A stretch of DNA of 64,000 nucleotides from Burkholderia cepacia (lineage in GTDB: Bacteria > Pseudomonadota > Gammaproteobacteria > Burkholderiales > Burkholderiaceae). Each line of letters starts with the position of its first letter. Position 1 is the stretch's first letter. The position numbers and the translations under genes were made by a program. The stretch is taken from assembly GCF_001039005.1 (NCBI RefSeq), contig NZ_LDWR01000028.1, forward strand, positions 91,879 to 155,878. The letters are read 5' to 3'. Shown in pieces: positions 1-7,913 of this stretch. The notes beneath the pieces are model-generated. The model made no database searches. It was not told the DNA's origin and saw nothing but the letters and a program-made list of their open reading frames with translations.

Positions 1-25
1 CGGCGCCGAGAACGGCTACTTTCAT
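1..25 (-). CDS. gpsA: Glycerol-3-phosphate dehydrogenase, N-terminal codons only (runs off window)
   Basis: Only the first eight codons are in the window and read MKVAVLGA on the minus strand. This is the start of the dinucleotide-binding beta-alpha-beta fold of NAD(P)-dependent glycerol-3-phosphate dehydrogenase (MKVAVLGAGxWG in the family). It lies 25 bases downstream of the secB stop codon in the same direction, the usual gpsA position after secB in Burkholderiales. The product would make sn-glycerol-3-phosphate for phospholipid synthesis. The identity rests on few residues plus gene order. Confidence 0.6.
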
Positions 26-50
26 ACCCAGCACCGGTCCGAGTGATACG

Positions 51-533
51 TCAGTTCAGCGTCGTGCCGTTCGGCGCGCCTTCTGCGCCGGCGTGCTGCT
101 GCTGAAGCTGCGCGAGACGCTGCTCGTACAGCGCCTGGAAGTTGATTTCCGCCAGATGGATCGGCGGGAAGCCCGCGCGCGTGATCGCGTCGGCGATGTT
201 CGAACGCAGGTACGGGAACAGGATCGTCGGGCAAGCGATGCCGACGAGCGGGTCGAGCTGTTCGTCGGGAATGTTGCGAATGTCGAAAATGCCGGCCTGC
301 TTCGCTTCGATCAGGAACGCGACCTTGTCCTTCACCTTCGCGGTGACGGTACCCGACACGACGACTTCGAACACGCTTTCCGCCAGGCGATCAGCCTTCA
401 CGTCGACTTCGACTTCAACCGACGGCATGTCCTGCTCGAGGAAGATCGCCGGCGAATTCGGCTGCTCGAGCGACATATCCTTCAGGTAGACGCGCTGGAT
501 GTTGAAGAACGGTTGGTTTTCGACGTCGGACAT
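51..533 (-). CDS. secB: Protein-export chaperone SecB
   Basis: A 160-residue protein of the acidic, tetrameric SecB family, which keeps precursor proteins unfolded in the cytoplasm and delivers them to SecA. The typical core is visible (FFNIQRVYLKDMSLEQPNSP near the N terminus; CPTILFPYLR at about 101-110; an acidic and Gln-rich C-terminal tail). The ATG is preceded by AGGGAAACACC. It is the third gene of a minus-strand set rhodanese-grxC-secB-gpsA, with about 107 bases separating it from grxC. Length and motifs are normal for the family. Confidence 0.97.
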   Translation of the reverse strand: MSDVENQPFFNIQRVYLKDMSLEQPNSPAIFLEQDMPSVEVEVDVKADRLAESVFEVVVSGTVTAKVKDKVAFLIEAKQAGIFDIRNIPDEQLDPLVGIACPTILFPYLRSNIADAITRAGFPPIHLAEINFQALYEQRLAQLQQQHAGAEGAPNGTTLN

Positions 534-640
534 GGTGTTTCCCTAAAAGTGGTGACGGGGCGGCCCGGCTTCTCGCCGGCCGCCGCGGATGAATCCTGCG
601 CGCCCAAGCCGCGGCGCGGCCGGCGGCCATTCTGCCTTAA

Positions 641-901
641 TCAGGCCGCTTGCAGAAGCGGTACGAGCCCGCCTTCACGGTCGAGCTTCGACAGATCGTC
701 GTAGCCGCCGACGTGTGTTTCGCCGATATAGATCTGCGGCACCGTGCGGCGCCCCGTGCGCGACATCATTTCGTCACGGCGGGCCGGATCGCGGTCGATC
801 AGCACCTTTTCGATCTGCTCGACACCGCGCAGCTTCAGCAGGCGCTCGGCCTGCATGCAATACGGACACACCTGCGTGCTGTACATCAAAACCTTGTTCA
901 C
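641..901 (-). CDS. grxC: Glutaredoxin 3 (GrxC-type)
   Basis: An 86-residue glutaredoxin with the classical dithiol active site CPYC at residues 12-15, the TVPQIYIG cis-proline segment and the GGYDDL glutathione-binding motif. It reduces disulfides and glutathione-mixed disulfides in the cytoplasm using glutathione, which ties it to gshAB elsewhere in this window. The start codon is GTG and overlaps the stop of the upstream rhodanese gene (GTGA), so translation is probably coupled. Confidence 0.96.
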   Translation of the reverse strand: MNKVLMYSTQVCPYCMQAERLLKLRGVEQIEKVLIDRDPARRDEMMSRTGRRTVPQIYIGETHVGGYDDLSKLDREGGLVPLLQAA

Positions 902-1320
902 TTCGCCGCTCCTTGTTTGACGACCGGCATCCCGGCCTGCTGCCAGGCGGCCACGCCGCCCTCGAGCACGTGCACCTCGGCATAACCCGCCGCCTCGACC
1001 TCGCGCGCCGCCTTCTGCGACTGCTGGCCGTTCTGGCAGACGAGCAGCACGGGCGTGCTCTTGTTCTTCGCGACCTGCGCGATCTTCGCGCCGATCTCGC
1101 CCGCCGCGACCTGACGCGCCGACGGCAGGTGGCCGGCGGCGAAATCGGACGCGGCGCGCACGTCGATCACGACGGCGTTGCGGCGGTTGATGAGTTGCGT
1201 CGCCTCTGCGGCCGACAGGCCGCCGCGGCCGCGGCGCAGTGCGGGCCAGGCCAGCAGGCCGCCGGATACCACCAGGATCGCGATAAGGGCCAGGTTCGTG
1301 TAATCGGTAAAGAACGTCAC
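898..1320 (-). CDS. Membrane-anchored rhodanese-like protein
   Basis: About 140 residues. One hydrophobic segment at about residues 8-26 should anchor it in the inner membrane, followed by a single rhodanese domain (VVIDVRAASDF at about 50-60; catalytic loop beginning at Cys95, CQNGQQS). Rhodanese domains carry sulfur as a persulfide or sense thiols; the substrate is unknown. A GTG start at 1320 is chosen because GGCGGA lies just upstream and the protein then begins directly before the membrane segment. The longer open frame up to 1449 would run through the promoter and into gpmA leader sequence. First gene of the grxC-secB-gpsA set. Confidence 0.9.
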   Translation of the reverse strand: MTFFTDYTNLALIAILVVSGGLLAWPALRRGRGGLSAAEATQLINRRNAVVIDVRAASDFAAGHLPSARQVAAGEIGAKIAQVAKNKSTPVLLVCQNGQQSQKAAREVEAAGYAEVHVLEGGVAAWQQAGMPVVKQGAAK

Positions 1321-1365
1321 GGAATTCCGCCGGAAAAAGAGAAATCGGATAAGGACAATCCCGCC

Positions 1366-1371
1366 ATTATA
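1366..1371 (-). promoter_or_regulatory. Probable -10 element for the rhodanese-grxC-secB-gpsA set
   Basis: A perfect TATAAT on the minus strand inside the only AT-rich stretch of the rhodanese/gpmA divergent region, about 45 bases upstream of the rhodanese start codon. No good -35 hexamer is seen at 16-18 bases. The same AT-rich patch may also serve gpmA on the plus strand. Confidence 0.4.
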
Positions 1372-1454
1372 AAATAACCGTCTTGCGCGATGGCGGGCCC
1401 GGGTCGGGTCCCGTGCGATGCGCACCGCTTCCTTCACTACCGACCGCAAGATCC

Positions 1455-2201
1455 ATGTACAAACTCGTTCTCATCCGCCACGGCGAATCGACGTGGAACA
1501 AGGAAAACCGCTTCACCGGCTGGGTCGACGTCGACCTGACCGAACAAGGCCGCAATGAGGCCTATCAGGCCGGCGAATTGCTCAAGGAGGCCGGCTACAC
1601 GTTCGACATCGCGTACACGTCGGTGCTCAAGCGCGCGATCCGCACGCTGTGGCACGTGCAGGACCGGATGGACCTCATGTATTTGCCGGTCGTCCACACG
1701 TGGCGCCTGAACGAGCGCCACTACGGCGCGCTGTCGGGCCTGAACAAGGCGGAAACGGCCGCCAAGTTCGGCGACGACCAGGTGCTCGTCTGGCGCCGCA
1801 GCTACGACACGCCGCCGCCCGCGCTCGAGCCGACCGACGAGCGCGCGCCGTTCAACGACCCGCGTTATGCGAAGGTGCCGCGCGAGCAGCTGCCGCTCAC
1901 CGAGTGCCTGAAGGACACGGTCGCGCGCGTGCTGCCGCTGTGGAACGAGTCGATCGCGCCGGCCGTCCGCGCCGGCAAGCAGGTGCTGATCGCCGCGCAC
2001 GGCAACTCGCTGCGCGCGCTGATCAAGTATCTCGACGGCATCTCGGACAGCGACATCGTCGGCCTGAACATCCCGAACGGCGTGCCGCTCGTGTATGAAC
2101 TCGACGAGAACCTGAAGCCGATCAAGCACTATTACCTCGGCGACCAGGACGCGATCGCACAGGCGCAGGCCGCCGTCGCGAAGCAGGGCAAGGCGGGCTG
2201 A
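1455..2201 (+). CDS. gpmA: 2,3-bisphosphoglycerate-dependent phosphoglycerate mutase
   Basis: A 248-residue cofactor-dependent phosphoglycerate mutase that interconverts 3- and 2-phosphoglycerate in glycolysis and gluconeogenesis. The phosphohistidine motif LIRHGESTWN begins at residue 6 (His9 is the phosphorylated residue), and the second catalytic histidine is in AAHGNSLR. LTEQGRNEA and NERHYGAL are family signatures. The ATG at 1455 gives the standard family start MYKLVLIRHG; an open frame begins earlier, but its extra codons are leader sequence. Confidence 0.97.
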   Translation: MYKLVLIRHGESTWNKENRFTGWVDVDLTEQGRNEAYQAGELLKEAGYTFDIAYTSVLKRAIRTLWHVQDRMDLMYLPVVHTWRLNERHYGALSGLNKAETAAKFGDDQVLVWRRSYDTPPPALEPTDERAPFNDPRYAKVPREQLPLTECLKDTVARVLPLWNESIAPAVRAGKQVLIAAHGNSLRALIKYLDGISDSDIVGLNIPNGVPLVYELDENLKPIKHYYLGDQDAIAQAQAAVAKQGKAG

Positions 2202-2451
2202 CGCCCGTCGGGCCGGGCGGGCCGCGTCCGGCGCGGCGCGGCGTGCCCGGCCCCGGCCCCGCGCGCCGCGCGAACCTTCGCGGCCCCGCTGCTGTCGAAC
2301 CCGCTTTCGAACCCGCAGCGCGCCCGGCGGTGCCCGCCCGGCCTTCGCCGGGCCCTTTTCGCGCCGTTCCACTGAGTCATCGGACGAACAGTTATACTTG
2401 TCCGCTACATCCCCGCTACCGCCACGCGCTTCCCGACCGCACCAGATCTCT

Positions 2452-4002
2452 ATGCGAATGAAATTGAAGAACATCGGCCTGATTGCCGCGGGCCTTGCCA
2501 CGGGCGTGTTCGCCACGCTGCAGGTTTCCGCATCGGCCGAGCAGACCGCCACGGCGCCGCTTCCCCTCGACCAGCTCCGCCTGTTCGCGGAAGTATTCGG
2601 CCAGATCAAGCGCGAGTACGTCGAACCGGTCGACGACAAGAAGCTGCTGACGGCGGCGATCAAGGGCATGGTGTCGAGCCTCGACCCGCACTCGTCGTTC
2701 CTCGACAAGACCGACTATGACGAGCTGCAGGAGCAGACCAAGGGCCGCTTCGCGGGTCTCGGCATCGAGATCTCGCAGGAAGACGGCCTCGTGAAGGTGA
2801 TCTCGCCGATCGAGGACACCCCTGCATTCCGCGCCGGCATCCGTCCGGGCGACCTGATCACGCGCATCAACGACAAGCCGGTGCGCGGCATGACGCTCGA
2901 CAAGGCCGTCAAGCAGATGCGCGGCGAGCCGGGCACCAAGGTCACGCTGACGATCTTCCGCAAGAGCGACGACCGCACGTTCCCGGTCACGGTCACGCGC
3001 GCGATCATCAAGGTCCAGAGCGTCAAGATGAAGATCCTCGATCCGGGCTACGCGTATGTCCGCATCACGAGCTTCCAGGAACGCACGACGCCCGATCTCG
3101 CGCAGAAGCTGCAGGACATCGCGCGCCAGCAGCCGAACCTGAAGGGCCTGGTCCTCGACCTGCGCAACAATGGCGGCGGTCTGCTGCAGAGCGCGGTCGG
3201 CGTGGCCGGCGCGTTCCTGCCGCCCGACTCCGTCGTCGTGTCGACCAACGGCCAGATCCCCGATTCGAAGCAGGTCTACCGCGATACGTACGACAACTAT
3301 CGCCTGCCGTCCTTCGACGGCGATCCGCTGAAGAACCTGCCGCCGGTCTTCAAGACCGTGCCGATGATCGTGCTGACGAACGCCTATTCGGCGTCCGCGT
3401 CGGAAATCGTCGCCGGCGCGCTGCAGGATTCGAAGCGCGCGCAGATCATGGGCAAGACGACGTTCGGCAAGGGTTCGGTGCAGACGGTTCGCCCGATGAC
3501 GGCCGACACCGCGCTGCGCCTGACGACCGCGTACTACTACACGCCGAGCGGCCGTTCGATCCAGAACAAGGGCATCACGCCCGACGTGCCGGTCGATCAG
3601 TACGCGGACGGCGATCCGGACGACGTGCTCGTGACGCGCGAGGTCGACTACTCGAACCACCTGGCGAACACGCAGGACCCGAACGAGAAGAAGGAACAGG
3701 AAGACCGCGAGCAGCGCCGGATGGATCAGCTGCGCATCCTCGAAGAGCAGAACGACAAGAAGACGCCGGAGCAGCGCCAGAAGGACCGCGATCGCAAGCC
3801 GATCGAGTTCGGCAGCGCCGACGACTTCATGATGCAGCAGGCGCTCAATAAGCTCGAGGGCAAGCCCGTCCAGCAATCGAAGTCGCTGCTCGCCGACAGC
3901 ACGACGAAGAGCCCGGCCGGCAAGGCCGCCGCGGCTCCGAAGGCATCGGGCGCAAGCGCGAAGCCGAGCGCCGCACCGAAGCCCGCGTCAGCGCCGCAGT
4001 AA
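2452..4002 (+). CDS. ctpA: Carboxy-terminal processing protease, S41 family
   Basis: A 516-residue periplasmic protease. It has an N-terminal hydrophobic signal or anchor (residues 6-27), a PDZ domain (about 100-185, with GLGIEIS and AGIRPGDLI) and a C-terminal S41 domain. The Ser/Lys dyad is at Ser315 in NAYSASASEIV and Lys340 in TTFGKGSVQT. Beyond residue 400 comes a charged, then Ala/Pro/Lys-rich tail, probably disordered. The family trims C termini of exported proteins and degrades peptidoglycan-linked factors. The ATG at 2452 is chosen because the signal sequence starts there. A strong terminator follows at 4020. Confidence 0.95.
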   Translation: MRMKLKNIGLIAAGLATGVFATLQVSASAEQTATAPLPLDQLRLFAEVFGQIKREYVEPVDDKKLLTAAIKGMVSSLDPHSSFLDKTDYDELQEQTKGRFAGLGIEISQEDGLVKVISPIEDTPAFRAGIRPGDLITRINDKPVRGMTLDKAVKQMRGEPGTKVTLTIFRKSDDRTFPVTVTRAIIKVQSVKMKILDPGYAYVRITSFQERTTPDLAQKLQDIARQQPNLKGLVLDLRNNGGGLLQSAVGVAGAFLPPDSVVVSTNGQIPDSKQVYRDTYDNYRLPSFDGDPLKNLPPVFKTVPMIVLTNAYSASASEIVAGALQDSKRAQIMGKTTFGKGSVQTVRPMTADTALRLTTAYYYTPSGRSIQNKGITPDVPVDQYADGDPDDVLVTREVDYSNHLANTQDPNEKKEQEDREQRRMDQLRILEEQNDKKTPEQRQKDRDRKPIEFGSADDFMMQQALNKLEGKPVQQSKSLLADSTTKSPAGKAAAAPKASGASAKPSAAPKPASAPQ

Positions 4003-4019
4003 GCGCCGGCCGGCATCCG

Positions 4020-4056
4020 ACGGGCCATCGCGGGAAGACCGCGATGGCCCGTTTTT
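4020..4056 (+). terminator. Rho-independent terminator of ctpA
   Basis: A perfect 14-bp stem (ACGGGCCATCGCGG paired with CCGCGATGGCCCGT) around a GAAGA loop, followed by a run of T. It lies 17 bases after the ctpA stop codon and separates ctpA from moeB. Confidence 0.93.
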
Positions 4057-4107
4057 CATGCGCGCCTAAAATAACGCTACGTCCGCCCGCCTCGCCCACG
4101 ACTCACC

Positions 4108-4860
4108 ATGAACGACGATCAACTCCTTCGCTACTCCCGTCACATCCTCGTCGACGAAATCGGCATCGAGGCGCAGCAGCGCTTTCTCGATGCGCATGCG
4201 ATCGTCGTCGGCGCGGGCGGCCTCGGCTCGCCCGCCGCGATGTACCTCGCGGCATCGGGCGTCGGCACGATCACGCTCGTCGACGCCGATACGGTCGATC
4301 TCACGAACCTGCAGCGGCAAATCCTGCACGTGACGGCATCGGTCGGCCGCAGCAAGGTCGAATCGGGGCGCGACGCGCTCGCGCAACTGAACCCCGGCGT
4401 GAACGTGCAGGCGGTCGCGGAACGCGTCGACGACGCATGGCTCGACGCGCACGTGCCGGGTGCGACCGTCGTGCTCGACTGCACCGACAACTTCGCGACG
4501 CGGCACGCGATCAACCGCGCGTGCGTCGCGCATGGCGTGCCGCTCGTGTCGGGCGCCGCGCTGCGTTTCGACGGGCAGATCAGCACGTTCGACTTCCGCG
4601 ATCCGGCCGCGCCCTGTTATGCGTGCGTGTTTCCGGAGGATCAACCGTTCGAGGAAGTCGCGTGCGCGACGATGGGCGTGTTCGCACCGACGGTCGGGAT
4701 CATCGGCGCGATGCAGGCCGCCGAAGCGCTGCGCGTGATCGGCGCGATCGGCACGACGCTCAACGGACGGCTGATGATGCTCGATTCGCTGCGGATGGAA
4801 TGGACGACGATGAAGATCGCGCGCCAGGCCGACTGCCCCGTGTGCGGGGGCCGGCACTGA
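4108..4860 (+). CDS. moeB: Molybdopterin-synthase adenylyltransferase / ThiF-MoeB family
   Basis: A 250-residue E1-like enzyme that adenylates the C terminus of a small sulfur-carrier protein (MoaD or ThiS type) for molybdopterin or thiamine synthesis. It shows the ATP-binding loop GAGGLG at 35-40, LVDADTVDLTNLQRQILH (the Asp and Arg contact ATP), and two CxxC pairs (CYAC near 171 and CPVC near the C terminus) that bind zinc. Lacking the rhodanese domain of longer homologues, it is MoeB-length. Whether MoaD or ThiS is the partner cannot be read from the context. Confidence 0.92.
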   Translation: MNDDQLLRYSRHILVDEIGIEAQQRFLDAHAIVVGAGGLGSPAAMYLAASGVGTITLVDADTVDLTNLQRQILHVTASVGRSKVESGRDALAQLNPGVNVQAVAERVDDAWLDAHVPGATVVLDCTDNFATRHAINRACVAHGVPLVSGAALRFDGQISTFDFRDPAAPCYACVFPEDQPFEEVACATMGVFAPTVGIIGAMQAAEALRVIGAIGTTLNGRLMMLDSLRMEWTTMKIARQADCPVCGGRH

Positions 4861-4870
4861 CGCGCGACGT

Positions 4871-4923
4871 GCATGCGCCGGCCGGCGCATGCGTGACGCT
4901 TCGCTGCGGTTAGCGGCGCAGCG
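4871..4923. repeat. Two adjacent inverted repeats between convergent moeB and ptsI
   Basis: Positions 4871-4892 form a 22-bp perfect palindrome with half-site GCATGCGCCGG. Positions 4902-4923 form a second hairpin (CGCTGCG, 8-base spacer, CGCAGCG). Both lie in the 68-base space between the two convergent stop codons and could end transcription from either side, although neither has a T tract. Confidence 0.75.
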
Positions 4924-4928
4924 GGTGC

Positions 4929-6701
4929 CTAAGCGGCGGCGTCCGCGCGCGGCACGGCAACCGACAGGCGCTGCAGCGCCGCCTGCACTTCCTCCGGCTC
5001 GAACGACGCGAGCACGTCGGCCGTCGGCTTCTCGAGCGCCTTCAGGTGCGCGCGCAGGATTTCCTGCTTCACGACGAGCAACTGGCTCGGGTGCATCGAG
5101 AACTCGGTGAGCCCCATCCCGAGCAACAGGCGCGTGAGCGCCGGATCGCCCGCCATCTCCCCGCACACCGACACCGGCACGCCCACGCGCTTCGCCTCGC
5201 GCAGCGTGTACGAGATCAGATGCAGCACGGCCGGATGCAACGGGTCGTACAGGTGCGCGACCGCGTTGTCCGCGCGGTCGATCGCGAGCGTGTACTGGAT
5301 CAGGTCGTTGGTGCCGATCGACAGGAAATCGAACCGCTTCAGGAACAGCGGCAGTGCGATCGCCGCGGCCGGAATCTCGATCATCGCGCCGATGCGCACG
5401 TTTGGATCGTACGCGAGCCCCGCGTCGTCGAGCTGGCGCTTCGCCTCGCGGATCAGGTCGAGCGACTGGTCGATCTCCTGCGCGTGCGCGAGCATCGGAA
5501 TCAGGATCTTCACCTGGCCGAACGCGGACGCGCGCAGGATCGCGCGCAACTGCGTGAGGAACATCTGCGGCTCGGACAGGCTCCAGCGGATCGCGCGCAG
5601 GCCGAGCGCGGGGTTCGGTGCGGTTTCGTACCCTTCATCGAGCGCCTCGAGCGGCTTGTCCGCGCCGACGTCGATCGTGCGGATCGTCACCGGCATGCCC
5701 TTCATCCACTCGACGGCCCGCTTGTATGCGGCGAACTGCTCCTCCTCCTCCGGCATCTCCTTCTGATGCATGAACAGGAACTCGGAGCGGAACAGGCCGA
5801 CGCCGACCGCGCCGGCCTCGACCGCCGCCTTCGCGTCGTCGGGCAGTTCGATGTTCGCGTACAGGTCGATCTTGGTGCCGCACAACGTTTGCGTCGGCGA
5901 GAACTTCAGACGCTGCAGCTTGCGTTGCTCCAGCAACTTCTCGGACTGCCGGTACGAATATTCCTCGAGGACGATCGGCGCGGGATCGACGATCACGATG
6001 CCCTGGTCGCCGTCGACGATGATCAGGTCGTCCTGACGGATCAACGCGCTCGCGTGCTGCACGCCGACCGCGGCCGGAATGCCGAGGCTGCGCGCGACGA
6101 TCGCCGTGTGCGACGTGCGCCCGCCGAGATCGGTGACGAACGCCTGGAACGACTGCGACTTGAACTGCATCATGTCGGCCGGCGCGATGTCGTGCGCGAC
6201 GACGATCATCTCGTTCGTGCCGTTCGCGGCCGCGCGATCGAGCGCCTGCGACGCGGACGGCGCGCCGGCGAGGGCCTTCAGCACGCGCTCGACCACCTGC
6301 TCGATGTCGGCCTTGCGCTCGCGCAGGTATTCGTCCTCGATGTCGTCGAAGTGGCGCGTCAGCAGCTCGAGTTGCTCGGTCAGCGCCCATTCGACGTTGT
6401 AGCGGCGCGCGCGGATCAGATCGATGGTTTCCTGCACGAGCATCGCGTCGCTGAGGATCATCGTGTGTACGTCGATGAACGCGGCCACTTCGCTCGGGGT
6501 GTCGTCGGTCAGGTCGGCACGCAACGCGGCGAGCTCGTGATGCACGACGTCGAGCGCCGTGCGGAAACGCTCGACCTCGGCGTCGATCTGGTTCGCCTCG
6601 ATCAGGTAATGGGCGACGTCGAGCGCCGCCGGCGCGATCAGATACGCTCGCCCGATCGCGATACCACGTGAGACGGGAATGCCATGCAGCGTGAAGGACA
6701 C
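4929..6701 (-). CDS. ptsI: Phosphoenolpyruvate-protein phosphotransferase (PTS enzyme I)
   Basis: About 590 residues, normal length for enzyme I, which takes phosphate from phosphoenolpyruvate and passes it to HPr. The swivelling domain carries GGRTSHTAIVARSLGIPA with phosphohistidine His188; the C-terminal barrel has FLSIGTNDLIQYTLA and the catalytic Cys in VSVCGEMAGD. A GTG start at 6701 is chosen because AGGAGG sits at ideal spacing directly upstream; the longer frame to 6737 lacks this. No sugar permease lies nearby: with HPr and a lone EIIA the system looks regulatory or serves distant permeases. Transcribed from its own promoter behind the ptsH terminator. Confidence 0.96.
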   Translation of the reverse strand: MSFTLHGIPVSRGIAIGRAYLIAPAALDVAHYLIEANQIDAEVERFRTALDVVHHELAALRADLTDDTPSEVAAFIDVHTMILSDAMLVQETIDLIRARRYNVEWALTEQLELLTRHFDDIEDEYLRERKADIEQVVERVLKALAGAPSASQALDRAAANGTNEMIVVAHDIAPADMMQFKSQSFQAFVTDLGGRTSHTAIVARSLGIPAAVGVQHASALIRQDDLIIVDGDQGIVIVDPAPIVLEEYSYRQSEKLLEQRKLQRLKFSPTQTLCGTKIDLYANIELPDDAKAAVEAGAVGVGLFRSEFLFMHQKEMPEEEEQFAAYKRAVEWMKGMPVTIRTIDVGADKPLEALDEGYETAPNPALGLRAIRWSLSEPQMFLTQLRAILRASAFGQVKILIPMLAHAQEIDQSLDLIREAKRQLDDAGLAYDPNVRIGAMIEIPAAAIALPLFLKRFDFLSIGTNDLIQYTLAIDRADNAVAHLYDPLHPAVLHLISYTLREAKRVGVPVSVCGEMAGDPALTRLLLGMGLTEFSMHPSQLLVVKQEILRAHLKALEKPTADVLASFEPEEVQAALQRLSVAVPRADAAA

Positions 6702-6768
6702 GCGTACCTCCTCTGTACAAGTAAAGCCGCGGCACACTGCTGCGATGCGCTTATGACCCCGGTTAGTG

Positions 6769-6774
6769 ATTATA
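6769..6774 (-). promoter_or_regulatory. Probable ptsI promoter (-10 element)
   Basis: A perfect TATAAT on the minus strand between the ptsH terminator and ptsI, about 67 bases upstream of the GTG. No clear -35. The terminator upstream makes a separate ptsI promoter likely. Confidence 0.5.
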
Positions 6775-6841
6775 AATTCCGCGACTCACTGCTGACTGCA
6801 TGCACCGCAGCATTGCGCATTCCGCATCAATGCTTCCGACG

Positions 6842-6869
6842 AAAAAAATGCCGCGAAATCCGCGGCATT
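6842..6869 (-). terminator. Rho-independent terminator after ptsH
   Basis: On the minus strand AATGCCGCG, loop GATTT, CGCGGCATT, then a T run of about five. It lies 34 bases after the ptsH stop and should limit read-through into ptsI. Confidence 0.92.
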
Positions 6870-6902
6870 CTGACTGGAAACGGCAACGATCCCGCGCGAC
6901 GA

Positions 6903-7172
6903 TCACTGGCCTTCGCCGAACTTGTCGGCGATCAGCTTCAGCAGCGCGTCCATCGCTTCCCGCTCGTCGGACCCTTCCGTCTCGATCGTCACGGTACTGC
7001 CGATGCCCGCCGCCAGCATCATCACGCCCATGATGCTCTTCGCATTGATCTTGCGCCCGTTGCGTGTCATCCAGACTTCCGACTGGAAGTTGCCGGCCAG
7101 TTGCGTAAGCTTGGCCGATGCGCGCGCATGGAGCCCCAATTTATTGACGATGGTGGTTTCTTGTTGAAGCAT
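6903..7172 (-). CDS. ptsH: Phosphocarrier protein HPr
   Basis: An 89-residue HPr with phosphohistidine His15 in NKLGLHARASA and a conserved Ser46 in AKSIMGVMML. It accepts phosphate from enzyme I and passes it to EIIA proteins. It follows the EIIA gene by 39 bases and precedes ptsI; the order EIIA-ptsH-ptsI is typical of beta-proteobacteria. Ser46 could be phosphorylated by an HPr kinase, but none is in this window. Confidence 0.96.
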   Translation of the reverse strand: MLQQETTIVNKLGLHARASAKLTQLAGNFQSEVWMTRNGRKINAKSIMGVMMLAAGIGSTVTIETEGSDEREAMDALLKLIADKFGEGQ

Positions 7173-7211
7173 GATTCTCGGTCGGGTCGGTCTAAAACTG
7201 AAAACGGATGA

Positions 7212-7682
7212 TCAGTGCGATTCGGTGCGCGGCTGCGGTTCGGGCGGAATCGGCGCGCATTGGCCGCAGCCGGCTTCCGTCGGCGGCGGCGGCGTGCCGG
7301 TCGCCACTTCGTGGACGCCCTTCGCGCCGCCGGACAGCGCCTTGTCGACGAGCTTGTCGAGCGGCACGGTGCGGTAGCAGACGGCCCGCACGAGCATCGG
7401 CAGGTTCACGCCCGCGAGCACGCGCACGTTGTCGATTTTCGCGAGCTGGCCCGCGATGTTCGCGGGCGTCGCACCGTACATGTCGGTCAGCACGACCACG
7501 CCGTTCTCTTCCTTGAGCCGCGCGAGCTCCGCGTGCGCGAATGCCATGACCTGGGTCGGATCGCTGTCCGCCATCACGTCGATACAGCCGATGCGCGCGG
7601 GCACGCCGCCGTAGATGTGCGCGATGCAGTCCCGCAGCGCGGTGGCGAGCGGGGCATGCGCGATGATCAGGATCCCGGCCAT
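7212..7682 (-). CDS. PTS EIIA component, mannose/fructose (EIIA-Man) family
   Basis: A 156-residue EIIA-Man-type domain with phosphohistidine His9 in ILIIAHAPLA and the family segment VVLTDMYGATPANIA at about 62-76. There is no EIIB fusion and no membrane component adjacent, so it probably acts as a regulatory phosphate acceptor from HPr, as inferred for the reduced phosphotransferase systems of beta-proteobacteria. The last 20 residues are Pro/Cys/Glu-rich and look disordered. Upstream gene of the ptsH operon. Confidence 0.9.
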   Translation of the reverse strand: MAGILIIAHAPLATALRDCIAHIYGGVPARIGCIDVMADSDPTQVMAFAHAELARLKEENGVVVLTDMYGATPANIAGQLAKIDNVRVLAGVNLPMLVRAVCYRTVPLDKLVDKALSGGAKGVHEVATGTPPPPTEAGCGQCAPIPPEPQPRTESH

Positions 7683-7837
7683 GTCAGATCGCTCCCGGCC
7701 GCCCCTGGCGGGCCGACACCCCGCGGCGGGGCAATGAGCGTAGCGAGTGTGGGAAACGTTTCATGTTCAGCCTTGCGACAGTTGCGGCCCGACCGCCGGG
7801 CCTTCGGTGCGCCGATCTCGGCACCTGGCAAGCGGGC

Positions 7838-7843
7838 ATTGTA
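7838..7843 (-). promoter_or_regulatory. Candidate -10 element for the EIIA-ptsH operon
   Basis: TACAAT within GCTACAATG on the minus strand, about 155 bases upstream of the EIIA start codon. The context resembles several other -10 candidates in this window. No -35 is recognised. The 230-base space before gshB otherwise holds a small GC hairpin (7721-7733) and a 13-base motif repeated near 10370. Confidence 0.35.
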
Positions 7844-7913
7844 GCAGGCCGGTCAAGCTGCTCCGGCGACGGGGGACCTGCGCGGCCGCCGCCGGGGTTG
7901 CGCGGGAAGCAGC

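Noticed and set aside
589..1377. Long plus-strand open frames opposite grxC and the rhodanese gene
   Set aside because: Arg/Ala/His-rich translations on the antisense strand of well-supported genes; typical high-GC shadow frames. The same holds for the many frames opposite ctpA, ptsI, gshA, dctB, actP, the acyl-CoA operon and cpdB.
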